A stretch of DNA of 64,000 nt. Origin: Candida dubliniensis CD36 (lineage: Eukaryota > Ascomycota > Pichiomycetes > Serinales > Debaryomycetaceae). The DNA is taken from the NCBI RefSeq assembly GCF_000026945.1, contig NC_012864.1, positions 806,001 to 870,000 on the forward strand. The letters are read 5' to 3'. Below, in pieces: positions 30,232 to 40,612 of this stretch (positions are counted from its first letter, which is position 1; the number at the start of each line of letters is the position of its first letter). A program made the translations under genes and the position numbers. The notes below the pieces were generated by a model. The model saw only the letters and a program-made list of their open reading frames with translations, searched no databases and had not been told where the DNA came from.

Positions 30232-31803
30232 TTAGACCACTTTTTTGGTATCTGATTCGTCATCATCATCGTCGATGGACCCATACTTTTGATCTTCATT
30301 GTCAACTTCAACTGCAATAGGTTTATCCAATGCTGTAAATTCACCTCCTGTAACCTTACTGTAAGCATACAATACTGCAATTCTTAAAGCAGCTGAAGCC
30401 AATGTGATAACCACCCCACCAACAGGAGCAATAACAAAGGCACCAAATGCCCCCCAGTCACTTGGGTCATAAAGGCCATTCCAAATTAATAACAATTTAC
30501 CCCCTTCTCGAGCACTGTGATAATAAACCGTACCAAAAATAAACACGCCAACCAATGCTCCCAATCCACCAGCCATAACATCAAATCCTCTCAAGTACCA
30601 GAACCAACTATCAGCTAATCCCAAAAATACAGATGGAATTATGGCAGCGGAAACAAGATCAGCAATTAAATAAATCTGCAAAATATTATTGGCAACTTTC
30701 ACAGCCAACACAACAATTGGAACCATGATTAAAACCAACATTATTCTCACATAGTTGATATGTAATTTGTTTCTAAATACATCATTGGAAATGGTCGAGA
30801 CCATTGCCGATTGTAAAGAATCAAACGTACATGTCGATAACACTATGCAAAAGATTAACACAAATGCCACCAACCATCTTGGCATCTTGCTTAAAAGGAT
30901 AAAAAATGCATCGTATCCATTTTCATCACCTACAGTCAAATCACCAGACCAAACAGCAAGAAACCCAGTAGTACCAATCAATGTGCAAATGGCAAAAGTA
31001 ACAAACGCTGCGATGGAGGTTCCGATCCATAAGTCTTTATCGGTCTTACTGGCAAAAGTTCTCAACCAAAACCCAGACATAAAACAATCGTTCGTCACAA
31101 TGGCAACAAACAAAATGTAGATCAACTGCCACCCCAACTTGTTAGCTTTCAACAACCCACTGGGTCCAATCTTAGAAGTATCAATTTCAATGTAGCTACC
31201 CATTCCTGCAGCACAAATAATCAATAAAAGTAATACACAAACACCTTGGAAGTTATCGGTTATAAAACTGACACGGAACCCACCAAAAAATGTGTAGATA
31301 GTTGTCACCACACATTCGACAATAACAGCACCCAAGGCATTCAACCCAGTCAAAGTTTCTACTGCCGATCTGAGGGCAGATAACTCACCCACCATAAATA
31401 AAAACATTGTCAAACAAGTAAAAGCAGACAAGTACAATGCTGTAACCATTCCAAATCTGTGTCTTACCCATTCTGTCAAAATAAAACCATCCGGGCATTT
31501 ACGACGAATTATTGGGCCAACCAATGCAAATCCCACAATAGGAATAGCACCACATATGGTGTAAACTAGCAACCCATGCAACCCTGCTATATTAGCAATC
31601 TGAGCATATGTTGTAATGATACCAACCCCCATAGCTGATGCAATGAAATTCAATGCCAAAGGGATCCCTCGCTGTGTTCCATTGGATGATAGGAAATCTT
31701 TGTTTGAAGAAAACTTCCAAGCCAAGAACAAGCCTGTAGCTAACATAAATGCATAAGATAAATAAATAATAGCATTATTTCCCTGTGATGATAATTGTGC
31801 CAT
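30232..31803 (-). CDS. DUR4: Urea/polyamine-type sodium:solute symporter (Dur3/Dur4 family)
   Basis: 523 codons, about thirteen membrane spans. SSS-family landmarks are LNFIASAMGVGIITTYAQIANIAGLHGLL, CPDGFILTEWVRHRFGMVTALYLS, TIYTFFGGFRVSFITDNFQG and TNDCFMSGFWLRTFASKTDKDLWIG, the region typical of Dur3. The C-terminal tail is cytosolic, very acidic (SIDDDDDESDTKK) and without a domain. Dur3 proteins import urea, and in yeast polyamines, at the plasma membrane. This form is shorter than Dur3 (about 735 aa) and fits the short paralogue I recall as DUR4 next to GAP6 in C. albicans. The substrate is inferred from the family only. Confidence 0.8.
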   Translation of the reverse strand: MAQLSSQGNNAIIYLSYAFMLATGLFLAWKFSSNKDFLSSNGTQRGIPLALNFIASAMGVGIITTYAQIANIAGLHGLLVYTICGAIPIVGFALVGPIIRRKCPDGFILTEWVRHRFGMVTALYLSAFTCLTMFLFMVGELSALRSAVETLTGLNALGAVIVECVVTTIYTFFGGFRVSFITDNFQGVCVLLLLIICAAGMGSYIEIDTSKIGPSGLLKANKLGWQLIYILFVAIVTNDCFMSGFWLRTFASKTDKDLWIGTSIAAFVTFAICTLIGTTGFLAVWSGDLTVGDENGYDAFFILLSKMPRWLVAFVLIFCIVLSTCTFDSLQSAMVSTISNDVFRNKLHINYVRIMLVLIMVPIVVLAVKVANNILQIYLIADLVSAAIIPSVFLGLADSWFWYLRGFDVMAGGLGALVGVFIFGTVYYHSAREGGKLLLIWNGLYDPSDWGAFGAFVIAPVGGVVITLASAALRIAVLYAYSKVTGGEFTALDKPIAVEVDNEDQKYGSIDDDDDESDTKKVV

Positions 31804-32293
31804 TTATAGATAATCTTGTAGTTGAGATTAGATGACTTGAAGAAAATCAAGGGATGAAATGAGGATGGTGATGATATGTGGTTTTTCTTTAATTATTTGA
31901 GTCTTGCAATGAGAATTACAAGAATATTTATATTCTTCAACAGATATACTCCGAAGTAAATGACATGCAAATAATTTAAGATATATGGCTCAACTTGTAT
32001 TGATTTTCTTCACCTTATGGTTTGGTCTTGGTGCTTAAATTTTTTTTTTTTTGTATGCACTTAAACGGCTCAATGCACTTAAGGGGGCGAGAAGAAAAAA
32101 GGAAAGGAAACAAAAGCTAAAAATACAACAACCAAGCATGAAATTGCATGGCTCAACATCAACAGATCCCCCATTGGATATGTTCACACAGATCTCTCTT
32201 ACTCTTTTCATCTATATTCATCTAATTCTAACCTAGATCTATTTTTTTTATAAAGACAATACGTCACATGTTTTTATTCTTTTTTTTTTTTTT
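31804..32293. other. Intergenic upstream of the Dur4-type gene
   Basis: Promoter side of the symporter gene and 3' flank of the LYC1-like gene. T runs near 32040 and 32281. The ORF at 32051-32236 is not convincing. Confidence 0.5.
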
Positions 32294-33925
32294 CTAACCC
32301 CAACACCACATACCATCTGCAACCCAATCCAAGTCAAACTCAGGTTTCCGGCTTCCAAATTTTCTTACCATTGGCAAAACATGTATGGAATGAGCAGCAT
32401 CAGTTAACAATTTTACATCAGCCTTAACTTCTTCTTTAGCGTCTCCTGACTCGTGAATAGATGCTGGGAGATAGTTTATAAAAAAGTCATACATAACTGG
32501 ATCGGGGATTTCTTCGGGTAAATCATTAACTGAAATATGTACCTTGTCGAGCTGAGCATCGCAATTCTTAGCAACATGAAGAGCAGTGAAAACCAATACT
32601 TCCAAATCCTTGAAATTATAGCCACCCAATTCGTTGATTCCACTCAATGAGGATGCCCGCCTAGGACGATTTGCTGGCAAACTGCTAGGAATTCCCTGGA
32701 ATTGTATCTCTCCCATTCCAGTAATAAAAAACTGGCCTTTCAATGGACTCCACAAGGCATAATACGATCTTTGTTGCACTTCATTTGTAACTATTGCCCC
32801 TTGTATATTGGCAAACTTTTGGGAAACCTCACTGAAATTATCAAACATTTCCTTGGTTACAGTAGCATTGGACTGATAATGAGCATAGGTAGGTTTGATA
32901 GCAAATTTTGGGATTGTCTGGTGGTGGACACTTGATTTTCTTCTCACCCCTGGAGACCCTTGCGAAGAAGAAGATGCGGTTGCGGCATTTGTTTCCGTCA
33001 CTGAAGACAACCCCGTGCTTGACCCTAATTTTGACATTGATAAGATGTTCGTCATATTCGTCAAAGAAGTGGATGATTTTCTGTCGCTTTGCAAATTCAG
33101 ATGAAACTGTAATTTGTTGATTTCAGTTACAATGTTCAATTCTTTATTCTGCAAAATAAACTGAACAATCTCTTGGTCGGCAGGGTTATCACGCAACAAC
33201 AATCTGATAGTCTTTCCTGAAGGCAGTTGTTTCTCTTCTTTCGATTCCTTAATCAATTTTTCAATAGCAGACTCGACATCGCTGGTCAACAATGTATTTG
33301 GCACTTCATAAAAATCCATGGGGAATGACTTGAATCCAAATCGTTCATAATAAGTATTAACACCAGAATATAATATCCAAATGTACTCTTTGCTCAAATA
33401 ATAGTTTGCCAATTGCAAATCTGTTTCATTGGTTCCATCAGCAATTGTCATTTTCTTGAAATTATCAGCAACAGATTCATCACTGGAGTCCACCTTCTCT
33501 TTAATAATCAATTTCTCGGTTGTCTCAATTGCCTTACTGACACATTGGCCAGCCAATCCCAATTTACGATAATCCTTATGAGTGAAAACAAAACTAATCA
33601 ATAGAGCAGTCGCGTTGTTTACTCCAAAAAGCGACGGATCTGGAATCGATGAAATTGCACTAGATCTATCTGCTGGCTTGTAGAAGGCTTTGCAAAATTT
33701 TACTGATGTAGTGGCAACAATGGTTCCAGTAGTAGTATCTTCAATGTAATACGACAAGATTCTACCACCTTCTTCAACATATTTAAAGTTTCCCTTGACT
33801 TGTGCAGCACCAAACTGCTCGGGAGTCAATTTGCCACCCCATTCAGTACCACATAAGGCATACAATTGTTCAATGACTTTAGGGTCCTCAGTTGATTTAA
33901 ATTTGAAATTTGCTGGCAACGTCAT
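32294..33925 (-). CDS. GNAT N-acetyltransferase, LYC1-like (lysine N6-acetyltransferase family)
   Basis: 543 codons from the ATG at 33923-33925 (MTLPANFKFKSTEDPKVIEQ). An in-frame upstream ATG (33991) would add MQLVFFFFSLSFSHLVHS, which looks like a translated poly-T leader; I reject it. The N-terminal half has a GNAT fold: GGRILSYYIEDTTTGTIVATTSVKFCKA (strands) and LISFVFTHKDYRKLGLAGQCVSKAIE (acetyl-CoA loop: R-K-L-G-L-A-G). YIWILYSGVNTYYERFGFKSFPMDFYE and a C-terminal domain with LPMVRKFGSRKP are as in the yeast LYC1-type proteins that start lysine breakdown by N6-acetylation. Substrate assignment is by family resemblance only. A Ser-rich linker (about residues 290-350) separates the halves. 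Two CACGTGA boxes lie about 180-200 bp upstream. Confidence 0.68.
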   Translation of the reverse strand: MTLPANFKFKSTEDPKVIEQLYALCGTEWGGKLTPEQFGAAQVKGNFKYVEEGGRILSYYIEDTTTGTIVATTSVKFCKAFYKPADRSSAISSIPDPSLFGVNNATALLISFVFTHKDYRKLGLAGQCVSKAIETTEKLIIKEKVDSSDESVADNFKKMTIADGTNETDLQLANYYLSKEYIWILYSGVNTYYERFGFKSFPMDFYEVPNTLLTSDVESAIEKLIKESKEEKQLPSGKTIRLLLRDNPADQEIVQFILQNKELNIVTEINKLQFHLNLQSDRKSSTSLTNMTNILSMSKLGSSTGLSSVTETNAATASSSSQGSPGVRRKSSVHHQTIPKFAIKPTYAHYQSNATVTKEMFDNFSEVSQKFANIQGAIVTNEVQQRSYYALWSPLKGQFFITGMGEIQFQGIPSSLPANRPRRASSLSGINELGGYNFKDLEVLVFTALHVAKNCDAQLDKVHISVNDLPEEIPDPVMYDFFINYLPASIHESGDAKEEVKADVKLLTDAAHSIHVLPMVRKFGSRKPEFDLDWVADGMWCWG

Positions 33926-35153
33926 GTCTAGTTCTGTGCTGTGGACCAGATGGGAAAAAGAAAGAGAAAAAAAAAAAAAAACTAGTTGCAAGGGGTGAAA
34001 TTAGTGTTGAAGAAGGAGATTGGGTATATGACATAGCGACAACACGCTATTCTTAAGTTGCGGTCTCGGCTTAAACTTCTTATTTAGGGAAACAATATAC
34101 TTGCACGTGACTGACCCACGTGACTTTAAATTGTATATTGTAAACACATTTGAAATGAAATCTTCTTCTTAAGCGACTTGATTTATGCGTGGCAGCAAAA
34201 TACAGATTTGGCTTCTTGTTGCATTCGTTAGAGATCGGCTTTGCAGGTATAGATATACATTGACGGCATTTTTACGTTTATGTCTCTTATCTAGGATTGA
34301 GAATTAGTTTCTTCAGTACGCAAAAATAGCTTAGGAGCTTTTTCTTGTTGGTCTCTTTTTTTTTTTTTTTTCGGGACTACACGATTTATAATCAAAGGAC
34401 ATCAACCGTCTGGAGATGAGACAAAAAGGGCGGGGTGACCATTATTTCAACAAACTAAAAAAAAAAAAATGGAGAATTGCTTTCAATTATCCAATCCATT
34501 TAACGTCATATAAAGCCCGCAAAGTTAAGCTTTAAATTACTAATCAAACCTTATTTCCTAAAAAAGATATTCAAGTAGTAGTATTCTAGACACAAACAGT
34601 AACCAAAAAGCCATGCAAATCAATGTAATACAACTATAAAAAGACTAGTAGTGCTCTCTTAACAATCATTAAAAACTTACCTAGTTAAATACTCCGGTAT
34701 AGGAATGAAAAAACTCATGATCTTATTGTCATTGCGGTTGTCCGGTGAAAACTAGCCAAGATTAAGTCCAAGTGGTCTAAATTTTGCCACCATTCGCCGT
34801 AACGTGACTCGAATGCCGCATATAAGACAATAACGTTAGTACAAGAATTGCCGCAAATTGTTTTGTGTCCCTGAAAACGGAACACACAAAATAAAAAACA
34901 AGAAAAAAATACAGGAAAAAGAAACGTAAAAAAAAAAATAATCCTTAATTTTTAGAGATGTGAGTAATAAGGCAAGTCCAACGTCAGAGTAGTTGATATT
35001 TATATATAACTCTTCTAGTTTTTCCAATAGTTGATGATTAGGAAGATTTTCACATTTTTTTTTTTCTGATTCTTCTTTAAATCTCATATAATTTATTCAT
35101 CAAATATTAGCATTTTTTCCTTTTTTTTTTTTAATTGCATTTAATCCTATAAA
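33926..35153. other. 1.2-kb divergent promoter region, LYC1-like gene / GAP6
   Basis: Divergent intergenic region. It contains two CACGTGA boxes near the LYC1-like side, a CTTATC (GATAAG on the other strand) at 34286-34291, a TGACTC Gcn4-type core at 34805-34810, a TATA-like TATATATAA at about 34999-35007, and T runs. No gene is seen; the ORF at 34836-35087 is low complexity. Confidence 0.55.
34104..34123. promoter_or_regulatory. Tandem CACGTGA boxes (Cbf1/bHLH type)
   Basis: CACGTGA at 34104-34110 and again at 34117-34123, 13 bp apart (slightly over one helical turn). CACGTG is the core of Cbf1 and Pho4-like bHLH factors. The pair lies about 180-200 bp upstream of the LYC1-like ATG and about 1 kb from GAP6. 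Confidence 0.5.
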
Positions 35154-36884
35154 ATGAGTAGGAAGTCTTCAATTGATATGCCAAAAGAAACATCTAGCCC
35201 GGAGTGCTACACATCATCGACATCCAGTCACGAAATAAATGAAAAGCCTGGGAAATGGCAAAACTTCAAAGATTCATTCAAACCTCCTGTGCCCATTGAA
35301 GATATTGAGAATGGATCGATATCATCAGCTCAATTAAAAGGTGGACAGAATGTTCCATTGCAACAAAGTTTGAAAAAACGACAACTACAGATGATTGCAT
35401 TAGGAGGATGTGTGGGATCAGGGTTATTAGTGGCGTCTGGAGCTGCTTTGCGTAATGGTCCAGCCAGTTTGTTGATAGCCTGGTTCATTGTTTCCACATT
35501 TTTGTATTGTACAATGCAGTGTTTAGCAGAATTATCAAGTACTTTCCCTGTGTCGGGGTCATTTGCAGTCTATTCTATAAAGTTTATTGATCCAAGTTGG
35601 GGTACCGCTATGGGATATAACTATGCATTATTTTGGGTTATTGTCATGCCGTTGGAGTTGGTTGCAAGTTCAATGACTATAAAGTTCTGGCCATCGAATA
35701 TAAATACGTCTGTTTGGGTGGCAGTTTTTTACGTGTTGATTATCGGTACAAATTTGTTTGGTGGAACAAGAGCTTTTGGTGAAACAGAATTTGTAGCATC
35801 GGTTATCAAGTTATTGGGGGTTGTTGGTTTCAACATTTTGGCAATTGTTTTAATTTGTGGAGGTGGTGATCAAGGCTATATTGGAGGCAAAAACTGGCAT
35901 CCCCCATTCACCACTGGTGTCAAAGGTGTGATCTCTGTTTTGTTGACAGCAACCTATTCTTTAGCTGGTACCGAGTTGGTGGGGTTAACGTCTGCTGAAG
36001 CTGCTGGTGATGCTCGAAAAGTTTTACCAAAGGCAATCAAACAAGTTTTGTGGAGAATTTTGATTTTTTACTTGTTAACATTAACATTAGTTGGGTTTTT
36101 GGTTCCAGCCTCAGATCCACAATTAATTGGTGGTGGTAGCGGAGCATCTGCCTCCCCCTTTGTTATTGCAATTAGAGAAGGTGGAATCAAGGGTTTGCCC
36201 TCTGTATTTAATGTTGTTGTTTTGGTAGCTTTGTTGGCCATTGCCAACTCTGCAGTTTACGGATTTTCAAGAACCATTTTAGCCTTAGCTGAGCAAGGTG
36301 TCGCTCCTAGTATATTTAAATATGTTGACAGACAGGGAAGACCACTTGCTGGTATAGCTACTTCTGCCATTGTGGGGTTGTTGTCTTTTGTTTCTGCTTC
36401 CAAGCAACAAGAACAAGTTTTCGATTGGTTGGTGGCTTTATCTGGTTTATCCACTTTTTTCACTTGGGGAAGTATAAATGCCGCACATATCAGATTTAGA
36501 ATTGCCATGAAAGTTCAAGGAAGATCTTTAGACGAATTGCCATACAAGGCAAATACAGGTGTATTGGGTGCTTATTATGGGTTAATTATGAACATTGCTG
36601 TGTTGGCATTGCAATTTTGGCTAGCATTGTGGCCAGTAGGAGGTAAGCCAGATGTGACATACTTTTTTAAACAGTACTTGGCTGCTGTATTGGTGCTTGC
36701 CGTTTATTTAATCCACAAGGTTGTTACTAGAAACTGGAAATTTATGGTCGATTACAAGGATATGGATCTTGACTCTGGAAGAAGCAACATAGATATCGAT
36801 ATGCTCAAGCAAGAGCTCGAGGAAGAAAGAGAAGCTTATAAGACACAGCCATGGTATTACAAGTTTTATCAGTTCTGGTGTTAG
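35154..36884 (+). CDS. GAP6: General amino-acid permease (Gap family, Gap6-like)
   Basis: 576 codons with twelve membrane spans in the yeast AAT (YAT) pattern. The motif LKKRQLQMIALGGCVGSGLLVASGAALRNGPASLLIAW is the first-span signature, and TATYSLAGTELVGLTSAEAAGDARKVLPKAIKQVLWRI is the core YAT motif. The C-terminal YKTQPWYYKFYQFWC matches the FWC end of Gap1 permeases, whose palmitoylated or sorting tail is cytosolic. It is a proton-driven amino-acid importer at the plasma membrane. The N-terminus has Lys residues (EKPGKWQNFKDSFK) suited to ubiquitin-mediated endocytosis. The assignment to GAP6 rests on my memory that GAP6 neighbours the urea transporter and RPS25; the paralogue number is less sure than the family. 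Confidence 0.85.
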   Translation: MSRKSSIDMPKETSSPECYTSSTSSHEINEKPGKWQNFKDSFKPPVPIEDIENGSISSAQLKGGQNVPLQQSLKKRQLQMIALGGCVGSGLLVASGAALRNGPASLLIAWFIVSTFLYCTMQCLAELSSTFPVSGSFAVYSIKFIDPSWGTAMGYNYALFWVIVMPLELVASSMTIKFWPSNINTSVWVAVFYVLIIGTNLFGGTRAFGETEFVASVIKLLGVVGFNILAIVLICGGGDQGYIGGKNWHPPFTTGVKGVISVLLTATYSLAGTELVGLTSAEAAGDARKVLPKAIKQVLWRILIFYLLTLTLVGFLVPASDPQLIGGGSGASASPFVIAIREGGIKGLPSVFNVVVLVALLAIANSAVYGFSRTILALAEQGVAPSIFKYVDRQGRPLAGIATSAIVGLLSFVSASKQQEQVFDWLVALSGLSTFFTWGSINAAHIRFRIAMKVQGRSLDELPYKANTGVLGAYYGLIMNIAVLALQFWLALWPVGGKPDVTYFFKQYLAAVLVLAVYLIHKVVTRNWKFMVDYKDMDLDSGRSNIDIDMLKQELEEEREAYKTQPWYYKFYQFWC

Positions 36885-37292
36885 TCAACTAAACAGGTAA
36901 AGGAAAAACAAAAAAAAAAATAGGAATTATTTAGGACTACCATATAGAGTTTATGAATTAATGCAGGACGATTTATATATTTTTGATCAATATTCTATAA
37001 TTTGAAGTAGGTTTATAGTAGGGGGGCCCCTCTCAGTATGGTGACAGCAACTTAATTACCCCTTCATACTCGCTTGAATGGAAGTAATTGATCAAACGTT
37101 TGGGTGATAGTTAAGATGGTTGTCATAAGTGGGACAGTTCTTTCCTTCATTAAATCCGCAAAATTACACAAAACTGTGACATATCTGAAATTGATTAAGT
37201 TTTAGTGAAGCAAAAGAAACTCAATCTAGCGGAAAAAAAAAAAATAAAATTACTAGTGATAACGAATTATTGTATTTACTGTATTACACTAA
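36885..37292. other. Convergent intergenic, GAP6 / PH-domain gene
   Basis: 3' flanks of both genes. A-tracts and a GGGGGGCCCC run at 37021-37030. Nothing coding. Confidence 0.5.
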
Positions 37293-38828
37293 TTAATTAT
37301 ACAAGAGTGGCTTGATGCATCTCAAACAATCACGATGATATTTGTGCTTATCAAACTTTTTTTCTGGACTCCATTTGTAGCAGTATGAAGGACTTGCTTC
37401 CACATGTACATTTGTGACTGAGTTTACTGATGCCTGATCATATTCTCCTCCATCTTCATCTTCTTCATCCTCGTCATCGTCCTCGTGAGGTTCAGTCTCG
37501 GAAATGTCTGTACTCGATACATTTCGGAAATCTGAAACTGAATTCGATCTTGTTGCATCAATAGATTCACTTGATGATGTGCTTACTGGTGTGGGTAGTT
37601 GGATGTAAAAAGTCGAGTGTGGAAGGCTGTTGTTCAGATACATTGCTGCTGGCTCCACAGCATGCTTGTTGTTATAAGCCGATAATTTAGCTGATGATAG
37701 TTTTGACTTTAATCTAGAAAATCTTCCTCTAAACTTGTTAGGATCAGAAGCAGATCTGAGTCTTGCAAGAGAGCCATTTGGATGAATAGCACTGAGAAGT
37801 GAACTGCTTCCATTGTTCTCTGTATTTCTATTTCTCCGTCTTCTCCTGGGCACTGTTCTGTACTTTGGGAGTTCTCTCTCTGTAAGATCGAGAGCCACAT
37901 CTTTACCAACATTCAACAGCAAGTTCCAAGTAATCACTTCATCCACATTACCAAAGTTGAGTAGCATTTGCTCTTCTTCTACCCTCATTCGTAATACATT
38001 TGCACGTTTCTTGTAATCAGTAGCTAACCCGATTTTCGAATTTTGCAACGAATATGAACGAACAAGGCACTTCCCCTTCTTACTGCAACCCGAATTTCTC
38101 TCTATCAACCCCATTTTTTTGACCATGTCGTAAAACTGATGATCTGCGGAGCAAGTAAATAGCGAGTTTAAGTTTGTATCGTAATTTGGAAATGATTGTT
38201 GACTCGTCAACGAGTCAGGGGTGAAAGTGACAAGCTGATGTTCATACTTAGCAGGCACATTGTAAAAGTTCAACTGTGTGGAATTCAATTCTATAATGTA
38301 ATACTTCCACGATCTATGTGGAGATAATTCGTTAGGGTTGATCCATTCCATTTTTCTTGCAACAACTCCTATCTTATAAATAGCCGGCTTGTATGCAGGT
38401 GGTTGTAAATCACTATTCTCGCAGACGGTTTCCGCGGAATAGGGGAAAATTGATGGTGCCGATACTGGAAATCTTGGACATCCACCTGGCGGTAATGTGT
38501 CATAGGAAGGTGGCAGAACTGGGTTTGGCTCTATATATTGTAAATAGTTATCACAGGATGATGTGTACATGAATTTATCATGACATACTGACGAACAGGG
38601 CGTTGGTGGTGTAGATGATCTTTCTGCGACAATCTCTAATGATAAGTCGTCGTCATCCTCCTCCTCATCGTCTGAAGTAGAGGACGATATACTGGGGCTT
38701 CTACTTGCTTCTGGCCAAGTGTATTTTATGTCACGGGTATTGGCTATGGGTATTGGCTGTAGTGGTTGAATATGCATGGTTGTAGGCAAAGCGATTTGCT
38801 TCTGAGAAATTGTTGATTCGACATTCAT
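37293..38828 (-). CDS. PH-domain protein (YHR131C/YNL144C-like)
   Basis: 511 codons. The N-terminal acidic/Ser-rich stretch SSSTSDDEEEDDDDLSLEIV is followed by VLPPSYDTLPPGG, which contains a PPxY motif (PPSY) of the type bound by WW domains of the Rsp5 ubiquitin ligase. The segment from about 150 to 315 reads as a split pleckstrin-homology domain: IYKIGVVARKMEWINPNEL, SWKYYIIELNSTQLNFYNV, then a long insert and ANVLRMRVEEEQMLLNFGNVDEVITWNLLLNVG. A basic Arg-rich patch (RTVPRRRRRNRN) and a second acidic stretch follow. Yeast YHR131C and YNL144C have this order, and their functions are poorly known. Expected location is membrane-peripheral through phosphoinositides. I judge the family match as moderate. 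Confidence 0.65.
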   Translation of the reverse strand: MNVESTISQKQIALPTTMHIQPLQPIPIANTRDIKYTWPEASRSPSISSSTSDDEEEDDDDLSLEIVAERSSTPPTPCSSVCHDKFMYTSSCDNYLQYIEPNPVLPPSYDTLPPGGCPRFPVSAPSIFPYSAETVCENSDLQPPAYKPAIYKIGVVARKMEWINPNELSPHRSWKYYIIELNSTQLNFYNVPAKYEHQLVTFTPDSLTSQQSFPNYDTNLNSLFTCSADHQFYDMVKKMGLIERNSGCSKKGKCLVRSYSLQNSKIGLATDYKKRANVLRMRVEEEQMLLNFGNVDEVITWNLLLNVGKDVALDLTERELPKYRTVPRRRRRNRNTENNGSSSLLSAIHPNGSLARLRSASDPNKFRGRFSRLKSKLSSAKLSAYNNKHAVEPAAMYLNNSLPHSTFYIQLPTPVSTSSSESIDATRSNSVSDFRNVSSTDISETEPHEDDDEDEEDEDGGEYDQASVNSVTNVHVEASPSYCYKWSPEKKFDKHKYHRDCLRCIKPLLYN

Positions 38829-40612
38829 ACTGTCATGAATATATTATATTGTTAAACCAAATTAAGGGACAATTTAGTATAATTATACTTGTACGAAGAA
38901 AATGCAAAAAGAAAGTATCAATTGAAGGGAATTTTTGATTTTATATATATCTTTGAAATCAAACAGAAAGAGACGCAGTAAAAACCGAACTTGAAATTTT
39001 TGGTATCTTGTGATAAAGTCGGCTTTCTTTGTATATATGCATTCTGCAAATTTTAGATAACAAGGACACAAAGAAGACAAAAATAACTTGGTTGTACTTT
39101 TAGACTCCTATTTTTTTCTTCTGTTGTATACCCCTATTGTGGTGGTCATTGGCACAAAACACATTACCATACCGACATACATCTGGAATGGTAAGGTGTT
39201 TTGCTTAGCTCTATTCTGTCTTTTCGAAGCAAGTTGAAAAGTGAAATTTTCAAGTACACCATTGCTATAATCCAAGATTCACATACAGTTTTAAAAGAAA
39301 TGAATAACGATGTCTTGAGATGAGTATTGCTGCCATCGATGACACACGTTTGCTTTTCCAGCTAATTGTACCGACATTATGTGCTATTGGATTTGGTCTT
39401 TTCTTTTTTTTTTTCTAGTGCTTATTGTTGTTGTTGTTGTTGTTGTTGTTTGCGCTTTTTTAGTTCACATTGTAGCACCAGAAGACTTTATTTATTTGAT
39501 TTGCAATATAACAAAAACTACACGATAAGTATTCTTGAGTTGTCATATCAATGTCCATAAAAGCAATCAAAAGATGAAACTGTCAAAGAACTAACCAAAT
39601 CAAAGGTTTTTTGGTATAATAAACAAAGGTCGTTATCACCAGTTAATTCTGTCAAAAAACCGTATGCACCAAAATCATTGAGCACACCTGATGTGATTCA
39701 AAATACTGTGGATGCTCTTAATTTTTTTTTTCCAACTCTTCCTAATCATCGCGGATTGATTAACCGTTCAAATTTTTGTTATCTTGGTTTTTCCTGTCTC
39801 CTATTTCTTACGTAAATACTGCATACAGCCAAAGGGATAAACGGATCTTCTGCAACCAAAATGAAACAAAGAAAAAAAGAAAGAAAAAAAAAAGCAATCA
39901 TGTTATTTCCTAAATTCATATCATCATCCCCTCATTTCTTCCAACTACAATTTCCATCATGGTTATGTTATTAGCCATAGCAAGCAATTTTCTATTTGTA
40001 GTGGAAAATGGGTAAAAGGAAGTGGGATGGCAGAATCAACAAGATGCATGGAATAAGTTTGACAGCAGGAGGGGGAGCGAGACTCGGAGATACATTGAGA
40101 ATACGGGCTGAGCTTTGTGTGATACCTGTCTACCCTTTCTCGATATTGTTGTTGTTGAAGGTCTGACTTTAAGCATTAAGGTATGTTAAACTTTTTCAAG
40201 TAAAGTAATAGAATCAATGCTGGTGGTGGTGTGGCTCTTCTCGTAGAATTAAGTTTTGTTAACTGGTCTGTAAACTACTACCGTCCTTAATCGAGTGAGT
40301 TGATTCTCAAACAATCAAATAGTCTGTTCTTTATTCAACCTACGTTCTGGATGCTCTAGCAAACTCTACTTGTTTTCTTCATATGTAGATAATAAAACTT
40401 GCAACCAAACATCGAGATGAAATTGATTCTGTTTTGCACAATAAAATTTGTATATGGATTTTTTGTATCTCTCATTAGACTTTGCAACCAATATTGTGTG
40501 CGTTGGATTTTTTTTTTTTAAAAGAAAACCAATATTTTTAACCAGTCTGAAACCACAAAAGGTTTATTCTTTTCTTTTCGTGTTAAATATATATACATCT
40601 GTTTACCTCAAG
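38829..40612. other. 1.8-kb divergent intergenic region
   Basis: Between the PH-domain gene and the hypothetical gene at 40613. Has a TTG trinucleotide repeat (39424-39450) and A/T homopolymers. ORFs at 38883-39080 and 39366-39560 are low complexity. A TATA-like AAATATATATAC lies about 25 bp before the chosen start at 40613. Confidence 0.5.
39424..39450. repeat. TTG trinucleotide microsatellite
   Basis: Eight to nine TTG units in an intergenic region; in one frame it would read polycysteine, which is not plausible as protein. Confidence 0.85.

Noticed and set aside
33926..33991. 22-residue signal-peptide-like extension of the LYC1-like protein
   Set aside because: Encoded by a pyrimidine-rich leader; a secreted GNAT enzyme is not plausible and the second Met starts the conserved sequence.
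20630..34880. Shared 12-mer TTGTGTCCCTGA at about 20634 and 34863
   Set aside because: A 12-base repeat is expected by chance in 64 kb and flanking sequence does not match.
38173..38196. Inverted TGACTC ... GAGTCA pair
   Set aside because: Lies inside the coding region of the PH-domain gene; most likely codon coincidence.
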